A stretch of DNA of 64,000 nucleotides from Psychroserpens sp. SPM9 (GTDB taxonomy: Bacteria; Bacteroidota; Bacteroidia; Flavobacteriales; Flavobacteriaceae): positions 186,001 to 250,000 of the forward strand of contig NZ_JANZNR010000007.1 of NCBI RefSeq assembly GCF_025153525.1. The letters are read 5' to 3'. Positions within the stretch are counted from its first letter, which is position 1, and each line of letters opens with the position of its first letter. A model generated the notes under the pieces. The model saw only the letters and a program-made list of their open reading frames with translations, ran no database searches and was not told where the DNA came from. Made by a program: the position numbers and the translations under genes. This document shows positions 26,917 to 35,352 of the stretch, piece after piece.

Positions 26917-27097
26917 ATGATTAAATTTTTTCGACACATACGTCAGAACCTTCCCTCTGAAGGAAACACCTCAAAATACTTCAACATATAAATGTGCTTA
27001 AAGCGATTAACCTATCGAAGCCAATTAAAAAAAACGCATGAATGTTGCCAGTAACCTTATTGATTTAATTACCGAAATGACACTAGACAACCACTAA
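26917..27097 (+). pseudogene. truncated and decayed DUF6090 copy
   Basis: An ATG at 26917 opens a 24-residue reading frame with the DUF6090 N-terminal signature (MIKFFRHIRQNLPSEGNTSK) that hits a stop at 26991, before the membrane helix. About 26 bases in it are identical to the full-length copy upstream. Further on, 27038-27097 encodes NVASNLIDLITEM, which looks like the end of a DUF6090 protein. The middle is missing, so this is best read as a deletion remnant. The rest of the gap to 27202 holds no gene that I can see. Confidence 0.7.
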
Positions 27098-27202
27098 ATT
27101 ATTTCAATTTAAAGCAATGAACTATTATGAAAAATTAGAGCTAAAAATAGAATTTCAGCTAAATAAAATTTAACTTGTAAGCTCGAAATAATAGTTCAAA
27201 AA

Positions 27203-28642
27203 ATGAACATTCAAAACTATATTAACGGAAATTTCCACAATCCAATTGACAACAACTGGATAGACAACTACAACCCGTCTAATGGTGAGGTTTATGGGCA
27301 AATTCCTAACTCGTCTACAGAAGATGTAGAGAATGCCTACATCGCTGCAAAATCGGCACTTCCAGGCTGGTCGCAAACTGGTTTAGAAGAGCGCAGCCGT
27401 ATACTTATCAGGGTCTCTGAGCTACTGGAAGCCAACTTACAGCGCTTTGCTGAAGCAGAATCTAAAGATAATGGGAAACCTATTTCATTAGCAAAAGCAA
27501 TTGACATTCCAAGGGCAGCTAGTAATTTTAGATTCTTCGGACATGCGATAACTCAATTTGCAAGTGAAAGCCATGAAAGCACAGGGCAACAAGCTATAAA
27601 CTATACATTGCGTCAACCTATTGGCGTTGTGGGCTGTATTTCACCCTGGAACCTTCCACTCTATTTGTTTACCTGGAAAATCGCACCAGCACTTGCTGCA
27701 GGAAATTGTGTTGTGGCAAAACCCAGCGAAGTCACACCGATGACTGCTTATTTATTAGGCGAAATTTGTAACGAGGCTGGCCTTCCTAAAGGCGTTTTAA
27801 ATATTGTTCACGGACTGGGCGGTTCGACAGGACAAGCCATTATAGAACACCCAGATATTAAAGCCATTTCATTTACTGGAGGCACCGCAACGGGAACTCA
27901 TATTGCCAAAGTAGCAGCGCCAATGTTTAAAAAATTATCACTTGAATTAGGTGGAAAAAATCCGAATATCATTTTTGCCGATTGTGATTATGAAGACATG
28001 CTCAATACAACCGTCCGTTCATCATTTGCCAATCAAGGTCAGATTTGCCTCTGCGGAAGTCGGATTTTTGTAGAAGCAACAATTTATGATCAATTTAAAA
28101 CCGATTTCGTCGCGAAAGTAAAGCAACTTAAAGTTGGACATCCATCTGAAGCTGACACTGATATTGGCGCCTTAGTCTCAAAATCGCATCTAGATAAAGT
28201 TAAAGCATACATTCAGATTGCTAAAGACGAAAACGGTACCATCTTGTGTGGCGGCAATGCGGTGACAGTCAATGGTTATGAAAACGGTTACTATCTCGAA
28301 CCTACGGTTATTGAAGTGCCTAATGATGACTGCCGTGTTAATCAGGAAGAAATTTTCGGACCCGTAGTGACCTTGATGCCATTTCACAGTGAAGATGATG
28401 TGTTGCAAATGGCCAATAAAGTCAAGTATGGATTATCAGCGACGCTGTGGACCAACAATTTAAAACGCACCATGCGTCTAAGCAACCAATTACAATCTGG
28501 AATTGTTTGGGTCAATACTTGGATGCTGCGCGATTTACGAACTCCATTTGGAGGCGTTAAAGCATCGGGTGTTGGACGTGAAGGCGGCTTTGAAGCCTTG
28601 CGTTTCTTTACCGAAGCTAAAAATATCTGTATTAAATATTAA
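27203..28642 (+). CDS. amnC: aldehyde dehydrogenase, probable 2-aminomuconate 6-semialdehyde dehydrogenase
   Basis: NAD(P)-dependent ALDH of 479 residues. It shows SPWNLPLYLFTWK, the catalytic Glu in LELGGKNPNI, the catalytic Cys in GQICLCGS, and the C-terminal PFGGVKASGVGREGG. Within a kynurenine cluster with the dioxygenase and decarboxylase, the expected step is oxidation of 2-aminomuconate 6-semialdehyde to 2-aminomuconate. The aldehyde substrate is inferred from context. Separated from amnD by the DUF6090/TerB-like module. Confidence 0.88.
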   Translation: MNIQNYINGNFHNPIDNNWIDNYNPSNGEVYGQIPNSSTEDVENAYIAAKSALPGWSQTGLEERSRILIRVSELLEANLQRFAEAESKDNGKPISLAKAIDIPRAASNFRFFGHAITQFASESHESTGQQAINYTLRQPIGVVGCISPWNLPLYLFTWKIAPALAAGNCVVAKPSEVTPMTAYLLGEICNEAGLPKGVLNIVHGLGGSTGQAIIEHPDIKAISFTGGTATGTHIAKVAAPMFKKLSLELGGKNPNIIFADCDYEDMLNTTVRSSFANQGQICLCGSRIFVEATIYDQFKTDFVAKVKQLKVGHPSEADTDIGALVSKSHLDKVKAYIQIAKDENGTILCGGNAVTVNGYENGYYLEPTVIEVPNDDCRVNQEEIFGPVVTLMPFHSEDDVLQMANKVKYGLSATLWTNNLKRTMRLSNQLQSGIVWVNTWMLRDLRTPFGGVKASGVGREGGFEALRFFTEAKNICIKY

Positions 28643-28654
28643 ACAAAACACCAC

Positions 28655-29179
28655 ATGAACTACAAAATAATTACGCTGCTTTTAGTATTCATCAGTACAT
28701 TTGCATTTGCTCAAGACGACTGGAAAACCTTAGAAAAAGATAATTTTAGTCTTATATATCCTAGTCATTGGGAATACAGTGAAAAAAAACCTCAGCCCTC
28801 TGTAAAATTTTTACTGTTTGCTGAAGTAGAATCACAAAAGAAAGATTTTTTCAGAGAAAATATCAATCTCAATTCTGAAAGTTTAAAAGGTCAAAACATG
28901 AGTCTTTCTGAATATACTAAAATCTCAATAGACAATATTAAAGCCGAACTGCCAACGGCTAATTTTATATCAAACACGAGCATAAAAGTAAATGGCATTG
29001 ATGTTTCAGATATTGTATGGTCTAATAAGTTTGGAAAAGTAGATTTGAAATTTAGACAATTTCTAATGGTTTATAAAGGAGAGGCTTATGTTATTACTTA
29101 TACGGCTACTGCTTCAGAATTTGACGACTACGGAACGATTGCAAACACCATTTTAAACAGTTTTAAATTCACAAAATAA
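28655..29179 (+). CDS. exported PsbP/DcrB-like protein of unknown role
   Basis: 174 residues with a signal peptide (about 1-19, ending AFAQ). The domain has the DcrB/PsbP-type pattern: a 'FSLIYPSHWEYSEK' start, a central strand region, and a C-terminal YTATASEFDDYGTIANTIL helix. No enzymatic residues are evident. It sits between the aldehyde dehydrogenase and the SDR gene, with spacings of 12 and 0 bases, so it is cotranscribed with the kynurenine genes, but no link to the pathway is obvious. Confidence 0.75.
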   Translation: MNYKIITLLLVFISTFAFAQDDWKTLEKDNFSLIYPSHWEYSEKKPQPSVKFLLFAEVESQKKDFFRENINLNSESLKGQNMSLSEYTKISIDNIKAELPTANFISNTSIKVNGIDVSDIVWSNKFGKVDLKFRQFLMVYKGEAYVITYTATASEFDDYGTIANTILNSFKFTK

Positions 29180-29962
29180 ATGAACCTAGAACTCAATAAT
29201 AAATACGCATTAGTCTGCGGAAGTACCGCAGGAATCGGAAAAGCAACAGCTTTAGCTTTAGCCGAAGAAGGCACGATTGTAACTTTAATTGCCAGAAACG
29301 AAGCTAAGTTGAAAGCGACACTAGCCGAATTACCTCAACATAGAAACCACAGCTATATCGTTGCCGATTTTTCCAATCCTAAAGAATTAAAATCAAAAGT
29401 AAACGCTTACATCACTGAAAATCACGGATTCCATATTCTGGTAAATAATACTGGAGGTCCAAAAGGTGGTCCTGTTTTTTCTGCTGAAATCGACGAATTT
29501 GAAAATGCCTTTACGCAGCATTTAAAATGCAACCACGTCTTGGCTCAAGCTGTGGTTCCGTTTATGAAAAGCGAAAACTATGGTAGAATTATTAACGTGA
29601 TTTCAACTTCTGTAAAGCAACCTCTCGATGGTTTAGGCGTAAGCAATACCATTAGAGGCGCTGTGGCCAACTGGAGTAAGACTTTAGCTAACGAATTAGG
29701 TGCATTTGGTATTACGGTAAACAATGTACTTCCTGGAGCTACAGGTACAGAACGCTTATCGGAAATCATAAAAAACAAATCGGCAAAAACCGGAAAAACT
29801 GAAGATGAAGCGGCCAACGCCATGCGTAGTGCTGTCCCAGCCAAACGCTTTGCTAAACCCGAAGAATTAGCTGATGCTATCACCTTTTTAGCCAGTGAAC
29901 GTGCTGCTTATATCAACGGCATCAACCTTCCAGTAGATGGAGGTCGCACTAAAAGTTTATAG
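29180..29962 (+). CDS. SDR-family protein with altered active-site motif
   Basis: 260-residue Rossmann-fold short-chain dehydrogenase/reductase. The N-terminal GSTAGIGKATALALA (cofactor binding), LVNNTGGPKGG and the C-terminal PVDGGRTKSL are in place. The catalytic YxxxK is replaced by SNTIR: the frame GVSNTIRGAVANWSKTLA aligns with the normal YxxSKAAL helix. Such SN-x-x-R variants form a known subgroup; activity is uncertain. Its ATG abuts the stop of the preceding gene. Placed in the kynurenine cluster, but its reaction is unknown. Confidence 0.85.
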   Translation: MNLELNNKYALVCGSTAGIGKATALALAEEGTIVTLIARNEAKLKATLAELPQHRNHSYIVADFSNPKELKSKVNAYITENHGFHILVNNTGGPKGGPVFSAEIDEFENAFTQHLKCNHVLAQAVVPFMKSENYGRIINVISTSVKQPLDGLGVSNTIRGAVANWSKTLANELGAFGITVNNVLPGATGTERLSEIIKNKSAKTGKTEDEAANAMRSAVPAKRFAKPEELADAITFLASERAAYINGINLPVDGGRTKSL

Positions 29963-30103
29963 CTCTTAATCGGTTTGCTGAATCGGCTGTTGTTTTCCTG
30001 AATTTGAGATGAAAACTTGATAAAGAAGATTCGGTTTGAAGTGTCGAGTGACTGATGCTATAATTCCAATTTTTATTACTAATTTTATTGAATTGATGAA
30101 TTT

Positions 30104-30183
30104 GCGTTAAGGATTGAAGCGACATCCTCTAGCGGTTCCGTTAGAGATACAGCGGAAAGCCTGACCCTCTTTAGGGTAACGCC
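30104..30183 (+). ncRNA. structured intergenic element, possibly a flavobacterial conserved RNA/repeat
   Basis: The stretch GGATTGAAGCGACATCC is followed by a hairpin (CTCTAGCGG with CCGTTAGAG), then GATACAGCGGAAAGC and a second hairpin (ACCCTCTTTAGGGT). This order of elements is one I remember from intergenic regions of flavobacterial genomes; it may be the Flavo-1-type RNA or a repeated element, but I could not verify this. It fills the 236-base gap between the SDR gene and the 3-hydroxyanthranilate dioxygenase gene. Confidence 0.45.
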
Positions 30184-30198
30184 CAAAATATATACACT

Positions 30199-30732
30199 AT
30201 GAGTACCTTATTTCCACCTATAAATTTTAAAGCCTGGATTGAAGAAAATCGGCATTTACTAAAACCGCCTGTTGGTAATAAAGTGGTTTGGAAAGATGGC
30301 GATTTTATCGTTATGGTTGTTGGTGGTCCTAATAGCCGTAAAGATTACCATTATAATGAAACCCCAGAATTTTTCTATCAGGTAGAAGGAGATATGGTTT
30401 TAAAAGTAATTGATAAAGGCACGCCTAAAGATATTCATATTAAAGAAGGGGATATTTTTTTACTTCCTCCCAAAGTACCTCATTCACCGCAACGTGGTGC
30501 TAATACTGTAGGTTTAGTGATTGAATATCCAAGAGAAAAAGGGGTTCAAGATGCCTTACTTTGGTTTTGTGAGAACTGTACCACCAAATTATATGAGGAA
30601 GATTTTACGCTCGATAATATCGAAACCGATATGCCTAAGATATTTGACAAATATTATGGTGATACCGAAAAACGTAGCTGCCCAAATTGTGGTGAAGTGA
30701 TGCAGCCTCCCAAAAAAGTAAAAATAGACTAA
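30199..30732 (+). CDS. nbaC: 3-hydroxyanthranilate 3,4-dioxygenase
   Basis: Iron-dependent ring-opening cupin enzyme that turns 3-hydroxyanthranilate into 2-amino-3-carboxymuconate semialdehyde. 177 residues. Metal ligands fit His51, Glu57 and His95 (DYHYNETPE and PPKVPHSPQRG). The C-terminus has the two CxxC pairs of the bacterial form (Cys124/127 and Cys161/164), which bind a second, rubredoxin-like iron. The name follows the kynurenine-pathway family; the gene name is used by analogy. Followed 75 bases later by the ACMSD gene. Confidence 0.95.
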   Translation: MSTLFPPINFKAWIEENRHLLKPPVGNKVVWKDGDFIVMVVGGPNSRKDYHYNETPEFFYQVEGDMVLKVIDKGTPKDIHIKEGDIFLLPPKVPHSPQRGANTVGLVIEYPREKGVQDALLWFCENCTTKLYEEDFTLDNIETDMPKIFDKYYGDTEKRSCPNCGEVMQPPKKVKID

Positions 30733-30807
30733 TTACACTTTAGCATCATAGCCAATCGTTGTTGAACTAAAACTAAAATGATTCTTGCTAATGCAGGAAT
30801 GACACAG

Positions 30808-31899
30808 ATGAAAGAAACACGCAAACTTAGAATAAACGGTCATTCACACTTACTGCCTTACCCTGAAGATATTCCAGAATTCATGAAAGATAAAGGGATT
30901 TTCTGGGTTGATAAGGACAGAAAATTTATGCTACAAAAAGACTGGAATCGTCCTATTACCGATTCGAGTTTTTTCTTAGATGAAAAACTAGCCTGGATGT
31001 CGCATTTTAAAATAGATCATGCGGTTGTTTTAAACCTTTCTCAACTCTATGGAAATGGTCTGCGATTGGAAGAAATGAAACAAGCTTTGCGTTTTCAGAA
31101 TGATTTTAATGCTAAAATTCAGCATGATAATCCTAGTAAATTTACCTGTGGTTTTGTGGTACATCCTGGTTTTGTGCGTGGAGCCTGCTGGGAAATTGAA
31201 CGCTGTGTAGAAGAGTTAGGCATGCAACTCTTGTGTTTACCAACACATTATATGGATACTATTGGAACTTGGCGCTGTATTTTTGATGAAGAAAATGAGC
31301 CTATTTTTGAGCTGGCTAACAAATACAATCTCGCTGTAGAAATTCACCCTTACGATGGAGAAAAGTTTATTAAACTCCAAAATACATCTTGGCGTTTTCA
31401 TTTAATTTGGATGTTAGCACAATGTGCCGATGCTTACCACTTTTTAACCTTAAACGGTTATTATGAAAAATATAAAAACATGCGGATTTGTTTTGCTCAT
31501 GGCGGACAACTAGCACAAATTAATTTGGGAAGACGTATTCAAGGCTTTGATGGACGTCCCGATTTATTTGAAGGAAAAAGCCACCCAAGAAAAGCGGTTG
31601 GGCATCCTAATATCTTTTTTGACACTTTAGTTCATGATACTGGCGGTTTAGAGTTATTAATTAAAAACCAAGGCTCTAAACAAGTGATTATGGGATTAGA
31701 CGATCCTTATCCTTTAGGGGAAATGGAAAGTGAAAAACAGTCGTCGTATCCTGGTAAAATTTTAGATCTCGCCATGCAACGTGATATCATTAGTGAAGTA
31801 GAACGTGATGCCATTTGGGAAGACAATGTTATTCAATGGCTTTGTGGTGACGATCAAGCTGCAAAAACCAAATTAGTTAATAGAATTTTAGGCCACTAA
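30808..31899 (+). CDS. nbaD: 2-amino-3-carboxymuconate-6-semialdehyde decarboxylase
   Basis: Zinc-dependent amidohydrolase-superfamily decarboxylase, about 363 residues. The N-terminal metal motif HSHLLP, EIHPYDGEK, CFAHGGQLAQI and MGLDDPYPLGEM (metal-site Asp) fit ACMSD. It converts 2-amino-3-carboxymuconate semialdehyde to 2-aminomuconate semialdehyde, feeding the AmnC-type dehydrogenase. An ATG at 30778 would add 10 residues; 30808 (MKETRKLRINGHSH) is closer to the usual family start. Gene name by analogy. Confidence 0.93.
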   Translation: MKETRKLRINGHSHLLPYPEDIPEFMKDKGIFWVDKDRKFMLQKDWNRPITDSSFFLDEKLAWMSHFKIDHAVVLNLSQLYGNGLRLEEMKQALRFQNDFNAKIQHDNPSKFTCGFVVHPGFVRGACWEIERCVEELGMQLLCLPTHYMDTIGTWRCIFDEENEPIFELANKYNLAVEIHPYDGEKFIKLQNTSWRFHLIWMLAQCADAYHFLTLNGYYEKYKNMRICFAHGGQLAQINLGRRIQGFDGRPDLFEGKSHPRKAVGHPNIFFDTLVHDTGGLELLIKNQGSKQVIMGLDDPYPLGEMESEKQSSYPGKILDLAMQRDIISEVERDAIWEDNVIQWLCGDDQAAKTKLVNRILGH

Positions 31900-31901
31900 G
31901 C

Positions 31902-33047
31902 ATGACTGATGTTTCAGAATTTTATATTCTTTCACACATCTTCATTTCATTGGTTGGAGCAATATTACTTTTAGCCATATGGTCAAATATCAGGCAACGT
32001 TTTAAGCAATTACTAGAAGAAAACGACACTCAAAAACGTGTAGACAAAGGTTTATTGTATTTAAGTCTGGCGATGTTTGTTTGGGTCATTTCCGGATGCT
32101 GGTCTTACGCAGGTCATTATTTTTCATTTAAGGAAGCCTTGTCATTTCAGTTTGGTATTCATTTGCTATCTATCGTTAATAATATGTTTTTGTTATTGGC
32201 GTTGTTCTACTTTTATTATGCACCACAATTTATTTATAATAATAAAAAGAATATCAAAACCATTTTAATAGTCATTGTATTAACGGCTATCCTTACAAGT
32301 GGTCTTTCTGCTTTTCCCGAACTAAACGCCAATTATAGTGGTGTGAATATAAATGCCATTCCTGATTTAATGCTCTCGGCGTTTTTATGTTCTTTATTAG
32401 GCATTTCACTTTTTAGAACATTTGCCTATCGCGGTTTAAAAATAGTTGGTGTGATTTCGGTACTGGTCATCGTACTCGTCTTTTCTTCGCAACTCTCTGA
32501 AGTCTTTATTAACTATGGCAATAACTTTAGCAATAACCTCATTAAAATTATTGCAAAGACTTCCTTAATTTCCATATTTTTAGTGCTGGCAACTACTTGG
32601 GTGATTCGGTTAGCAAACATGCCTAAACCTAATGAAATGACCATTAGTTTTCTGGATTGGAGTTTGGTAAAAATCAGTATTCCGACTAAAGGTGTTTTTG
32701 AAGAAACTATAGACTTTGGTTCTAAAACCACGCAATACAAGAACCTTTTAAAATTTGCGATCCGACGTAAATATGGCGAAGGTGAATCGCAAAGTTTAAT
32801 CGTAAGTTTAGGTGGTGAAATTAAAAACCAAACCTATCTTACCCGAATTATAGATAATATAAATACGATTTTAAAATTAGACAGTAATCAATCTCTCGAA
32901 CGACGAGATGTATTCACTTTTATTGGTGAAGGACGTTACAGATTACGTATGATTCCTAATCACATCACTATTGATGCAACCCTACTCGAAGAGTTTTGCA
33001 AAACTCCCGAAAACTCAGACTATAGTTCGCTTATTCATAAAATATAA
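31902..33047 (+). CDS. seven-helix membrane protein with C-terminal cytosolic domain, unknown
   Basis: 381 residues. Seven hydrophobic helices can be counted (about 8-28, 50-74, 84-107, 118-138, 151-173, 179-203, 215-236), followed by a soluble domain of about 145 residues without a recognised enzymatic motif. The layout resembles 7TM signalling proteins, but I see no histidine kinase, GGDEF or DNA-binding signature. It starts 2 bases after the ACMSD gene, so it is translationally linked to the kynurenine cluster. Role unknown. Confidence 0.75.
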   Translation: MTDVSEFYILSHIFISLVGAILLLAIWSNIRQRFKQLLEENDTQKRVDKGLLYLSLAMFVWVISGCWSYAGHYFSFKEALSFQFGIHLLSIVNNMFLLLALFYFYYAPQFIYNNKKNIKTILIVIVLTAILTSGLSAFPELNANYSGVNINAIPDLMLSAFLCSLLGISLFRTFAYRGLKIVGVISVLVIVLVFSSQLSEVFINYGNNFSNNLIKIIAKTSLISIFLVLATTWVIRLANMPKPNEMTISFLDWSLVKISIPTKGVFEETIDFGSKTTQYKNLLKFAIRRKYGEGESQSLIVSLGGEIKNQTYLTRIIDNINTILKLDSNQSLERRDVFTFIGEGRYRLRMIPNHITIDATLLEEFCKTPENSDYSSLIHKI

Positions 33048-33156
33048 CTCTGGTTACAATTAAGCACAATTCATTATAATTTGCTATAATTAGTTACAAG
33101 GTTCGTACTTGAGACAGGCTCTAAATATATTGGCTCAAAATCAAAACAACGAACAG

Positions 33157-34701
33157 ATGTCTACTGTAAATTCTAATGAAGTCTTCGGACACCCTAAAGG
33201 TTTAATTTATTTATTTTTTGCTGAATTATGGGAACGCTTTTCCTTCTACGGAATGCGAGCACTTCTCGTACTTTACATGACCAAACAATTACTGTTTACA
33301 GACGACATGGCCTTTGGAGTATATGCAGCTTATATGTCGCTCGTATATGTGACACCCATGATTGGTGGCATTTTAGCCGATAAAATTTTAGGTTTTAGAA
33401 AAGCCATCCTATTAGGCGGAATACTCATGGCTTTAGGGCATTTTTTTCTCACTTTTGAGCATCCCGTTTTCTTTTATGGCTCCTTAGGCTTAATCATTGT
33501 AGGCAATGGCTTTTTTAAACCCAATATCTCGTCTTTTGTTGGAGATTTGTACCATGAAGGAGATGCAAGACGTGATTCTGGATTTACAATTTTCTACTTA
33601 GGAATTAATTTAGGAGCTGCTATAGCACCTTTGGCCTGTGCTTGGTTTGCCGAAACCTATGGTTGGCATTACGGTTTTGTGCTTGCCGGAATTGGCATGG
33701 TTGCAGGTTTAATCGTTTTTAACAGAGGGCTTAAAAATGATGTATTTGGCAGCAAAGGCTTGGTTCCGAATACTGAAACTTATCAAAAACAAATACTGGG
33801 TTTAAATCGCGGCAGATGGATTAGCATTGTCGCATTTTTATCGGTGCCTCTCTTTGCTCTTATTGTTAAGTTTCATGAATTTGAACATTATTTAGTTTGG
33901 GTGATTTCGGTATTTTTAATAGTATACATCATCTATATTTTAAAAACAGTAACACCTAAAGAAAAAAAGCGATTAATTGTCGCTGTTTATTTTACCATAC
34001 TATATACTTTATTCGCTGCTATTTTTGAGCAGGCTGGTAGCTCTCTAACATTATTTGCCGATAGAAATGTAAATCTTGTAGGCATGGATGCTGCAGGCAC
34101 CAATAGTATCAATGCAGGATTTATCATTCTTTTGGCGATTCCTTTTTCAATGCTCTGGACCTTTTTAAGCAAGCGCAACAGCAACCCGAATTCTGCTATT
34201 AAATTCGGATTAGGATTGGTCTTTTTAGGATTAGGATTTGTCGTTTTTGCCCTATCTGCTCATAGCATTGACGAATTCGCCAGAACATCCATGACTTACC
34301 TCGTATTAGGCTATTTGGTACTCACTATTGGAGAATTATTTTTATCACCAATAGGCTTATCAAAAATGACCGAATTATCACCTTTAAAGTATGTTGCTTT
34401 TATTATGGGTGTTTGGTTTTCTGCTAATTTCTACGGACATTTCTTTGCAGGAAAAATTGCCAAATTAACAACCGTAACCGAAGGTGAAACCAATGTATTT
34501 ACCACAGGTGTTTTTGGAGATATTGTTGAAACCATCACTGGAATCACTCCAGAAATTGCCATGCAACATGGTGAAAACTTTCAGCAGCTTTACTCTTATC
34601 TTTCAGTTTATGCGACCTTTGGTGTTATTAGTGTGATTGTTGGTATATTTGCGATACTAATCGCACCAATTATCAAAAAAATGATGTCTGGTGTCCATTA
34701 A
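33157..34701 (+). CDS. proton-dependent oligopeptide transporter (POT/PTR2 family)
   Basis: Inner-membrane major facilitator superfamily symporter, about 514 residues with some 14 helices. The POT signature ELWERFSFYGMR (ExxERFxYYG) and the second PTR2 signature region around FKPNISSFVGDLY are present. It takes up di- and tripeptides with protons. The ATG at 33157 is preferred to a TTG at 33109. It is followed 6 bases after its stop by the O-methyltransferase gene, so the two are likely one unit. Confident family call. Confidence 0.93.
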   Translation: MSTVNSNEVFGHPKGLIYLFFAELWERFSFYGMRALLVLYMTKQLLFTDDMAFGVYAAYMSLVYVTPMIGGILADKILGFRKAILLGGILMALGHFFLTFEHPVFFYGSLGLIIVGNGFFKPNISSFVGDLYHEGDARRDSGFTIFYLGINLGAAIAPLACAWFAETYGWHYGFVLAGIGMVAGLIVFNRGLKNDVFGSKGLVPNTETYQKQILGLNRGRWISIVAFLSVPLFALIVKFHEFEHYLVWVISVFLIVYIIYILKTVTPKEKKRLIVAVYFTILYTLFAAIFEQAGSSLTLFADRNVNLVGMDAAGTNSINAGFIILLAIPFSMLWTFLSKRNSNPNSAIKFGLGLVFLGLGFVVFALSAHSIDEFARTSMTYLVLGYLVLTIGELFLSPIGLSKMTELSPLKYVAFIMGVWFSANFYGHFFAGKIAKLTTVTEGETNVFTTGVFGDIVETITGITPEIAMQHGENFQQLYSYLSVYATFGVISVIVGIFAILIAPIIKKMMSGVH

Positions 34702-34707
34702 TATGTT

Positions 34708-35349
34708 ATGCATTTCTTACCTGAACATTTAGACGACTATATTGTAGCACATTCTCAAGAAGAACCTGAATTACTACAACAACTTACAAGAGAAACTTAT
34801 CAAAAAATATTGCAACCTATCATGCTTAGCGGTCCTTATCAAGGTCGGGTTTTGAGTATGATTTCTAAGCTAATCAGACCTCAAAAAATATTAGAGCTAG
34901 GAACCTTTACAGGGTATGCTACCTTATGTTTAGCTGAAGGATTACCATCTGATGGCGAAATTCACACAATTGATGTCAATGAAGAGCTGGTTGATTTTCA
35001 GCGCAAGTATTTTGACCGCTCTGAATACGGTTCACAAATTCATCAACATTTGGGCAATGCTTTGGATATCATTCCTGAATTTGACATTACATTTGATTTG
35101 GTATTTATTGATGCCGATAAGCCTAACTATGTTAATTACTTCCATTTGATTATTGATAAACTTAACTCTGGAGGTATTATTTTATCAGACAATGTCCTTT
35201 GGCATGGAAAGGTTATTGAACCTTTAGACAACAAGGATCATTCTACAAAAGCAGTTTTAGAGTTTAATACGCTTTTAAAAAATGATGATAGAATTGAAAC
35301 GGTTTTACTTCCCATTAGAGATGGCCTCTCTATAAGTAGAAAAAAATAA
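34708..35349 (+). CDS. O-methyltransferase (class I, cation-dependent family)
   Basis: 213 residues, similar to caffeoyl-CoA and catechol O-methyltransferase-like bacterial proteins. Motif I is ILELGTFTGYATLCLAEG, the metal/substrate Asp lies in VFIDADKPNY, and SDNVLWHGKV follows, as in the family. The methyl acceptor is unknown. It follows the peptide transporter and converges on the hybrid kinase gene (3-base gap). Confidence 0.92.
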   Translation: MHFLPEHLDDYIVAHSQEEPELLQQLTRETYQKILQPIMLSGPYQGRVLSMISKLIRPQKILELGTFTGYATLCLAEGLPSDGEIHTIDVNEELVDFQRKYFDRSEYGSQIHQHLGNALDIIPEFDITFDLVFIDADKPNYVNYFHLIIDKLNSGGIILSDNVLWHGKVIEPLDNKDHSTKAVLEFNTLLKNDDRIETVLLPIRDGLSISRKK

Positions 35350-35352
35350 ATT

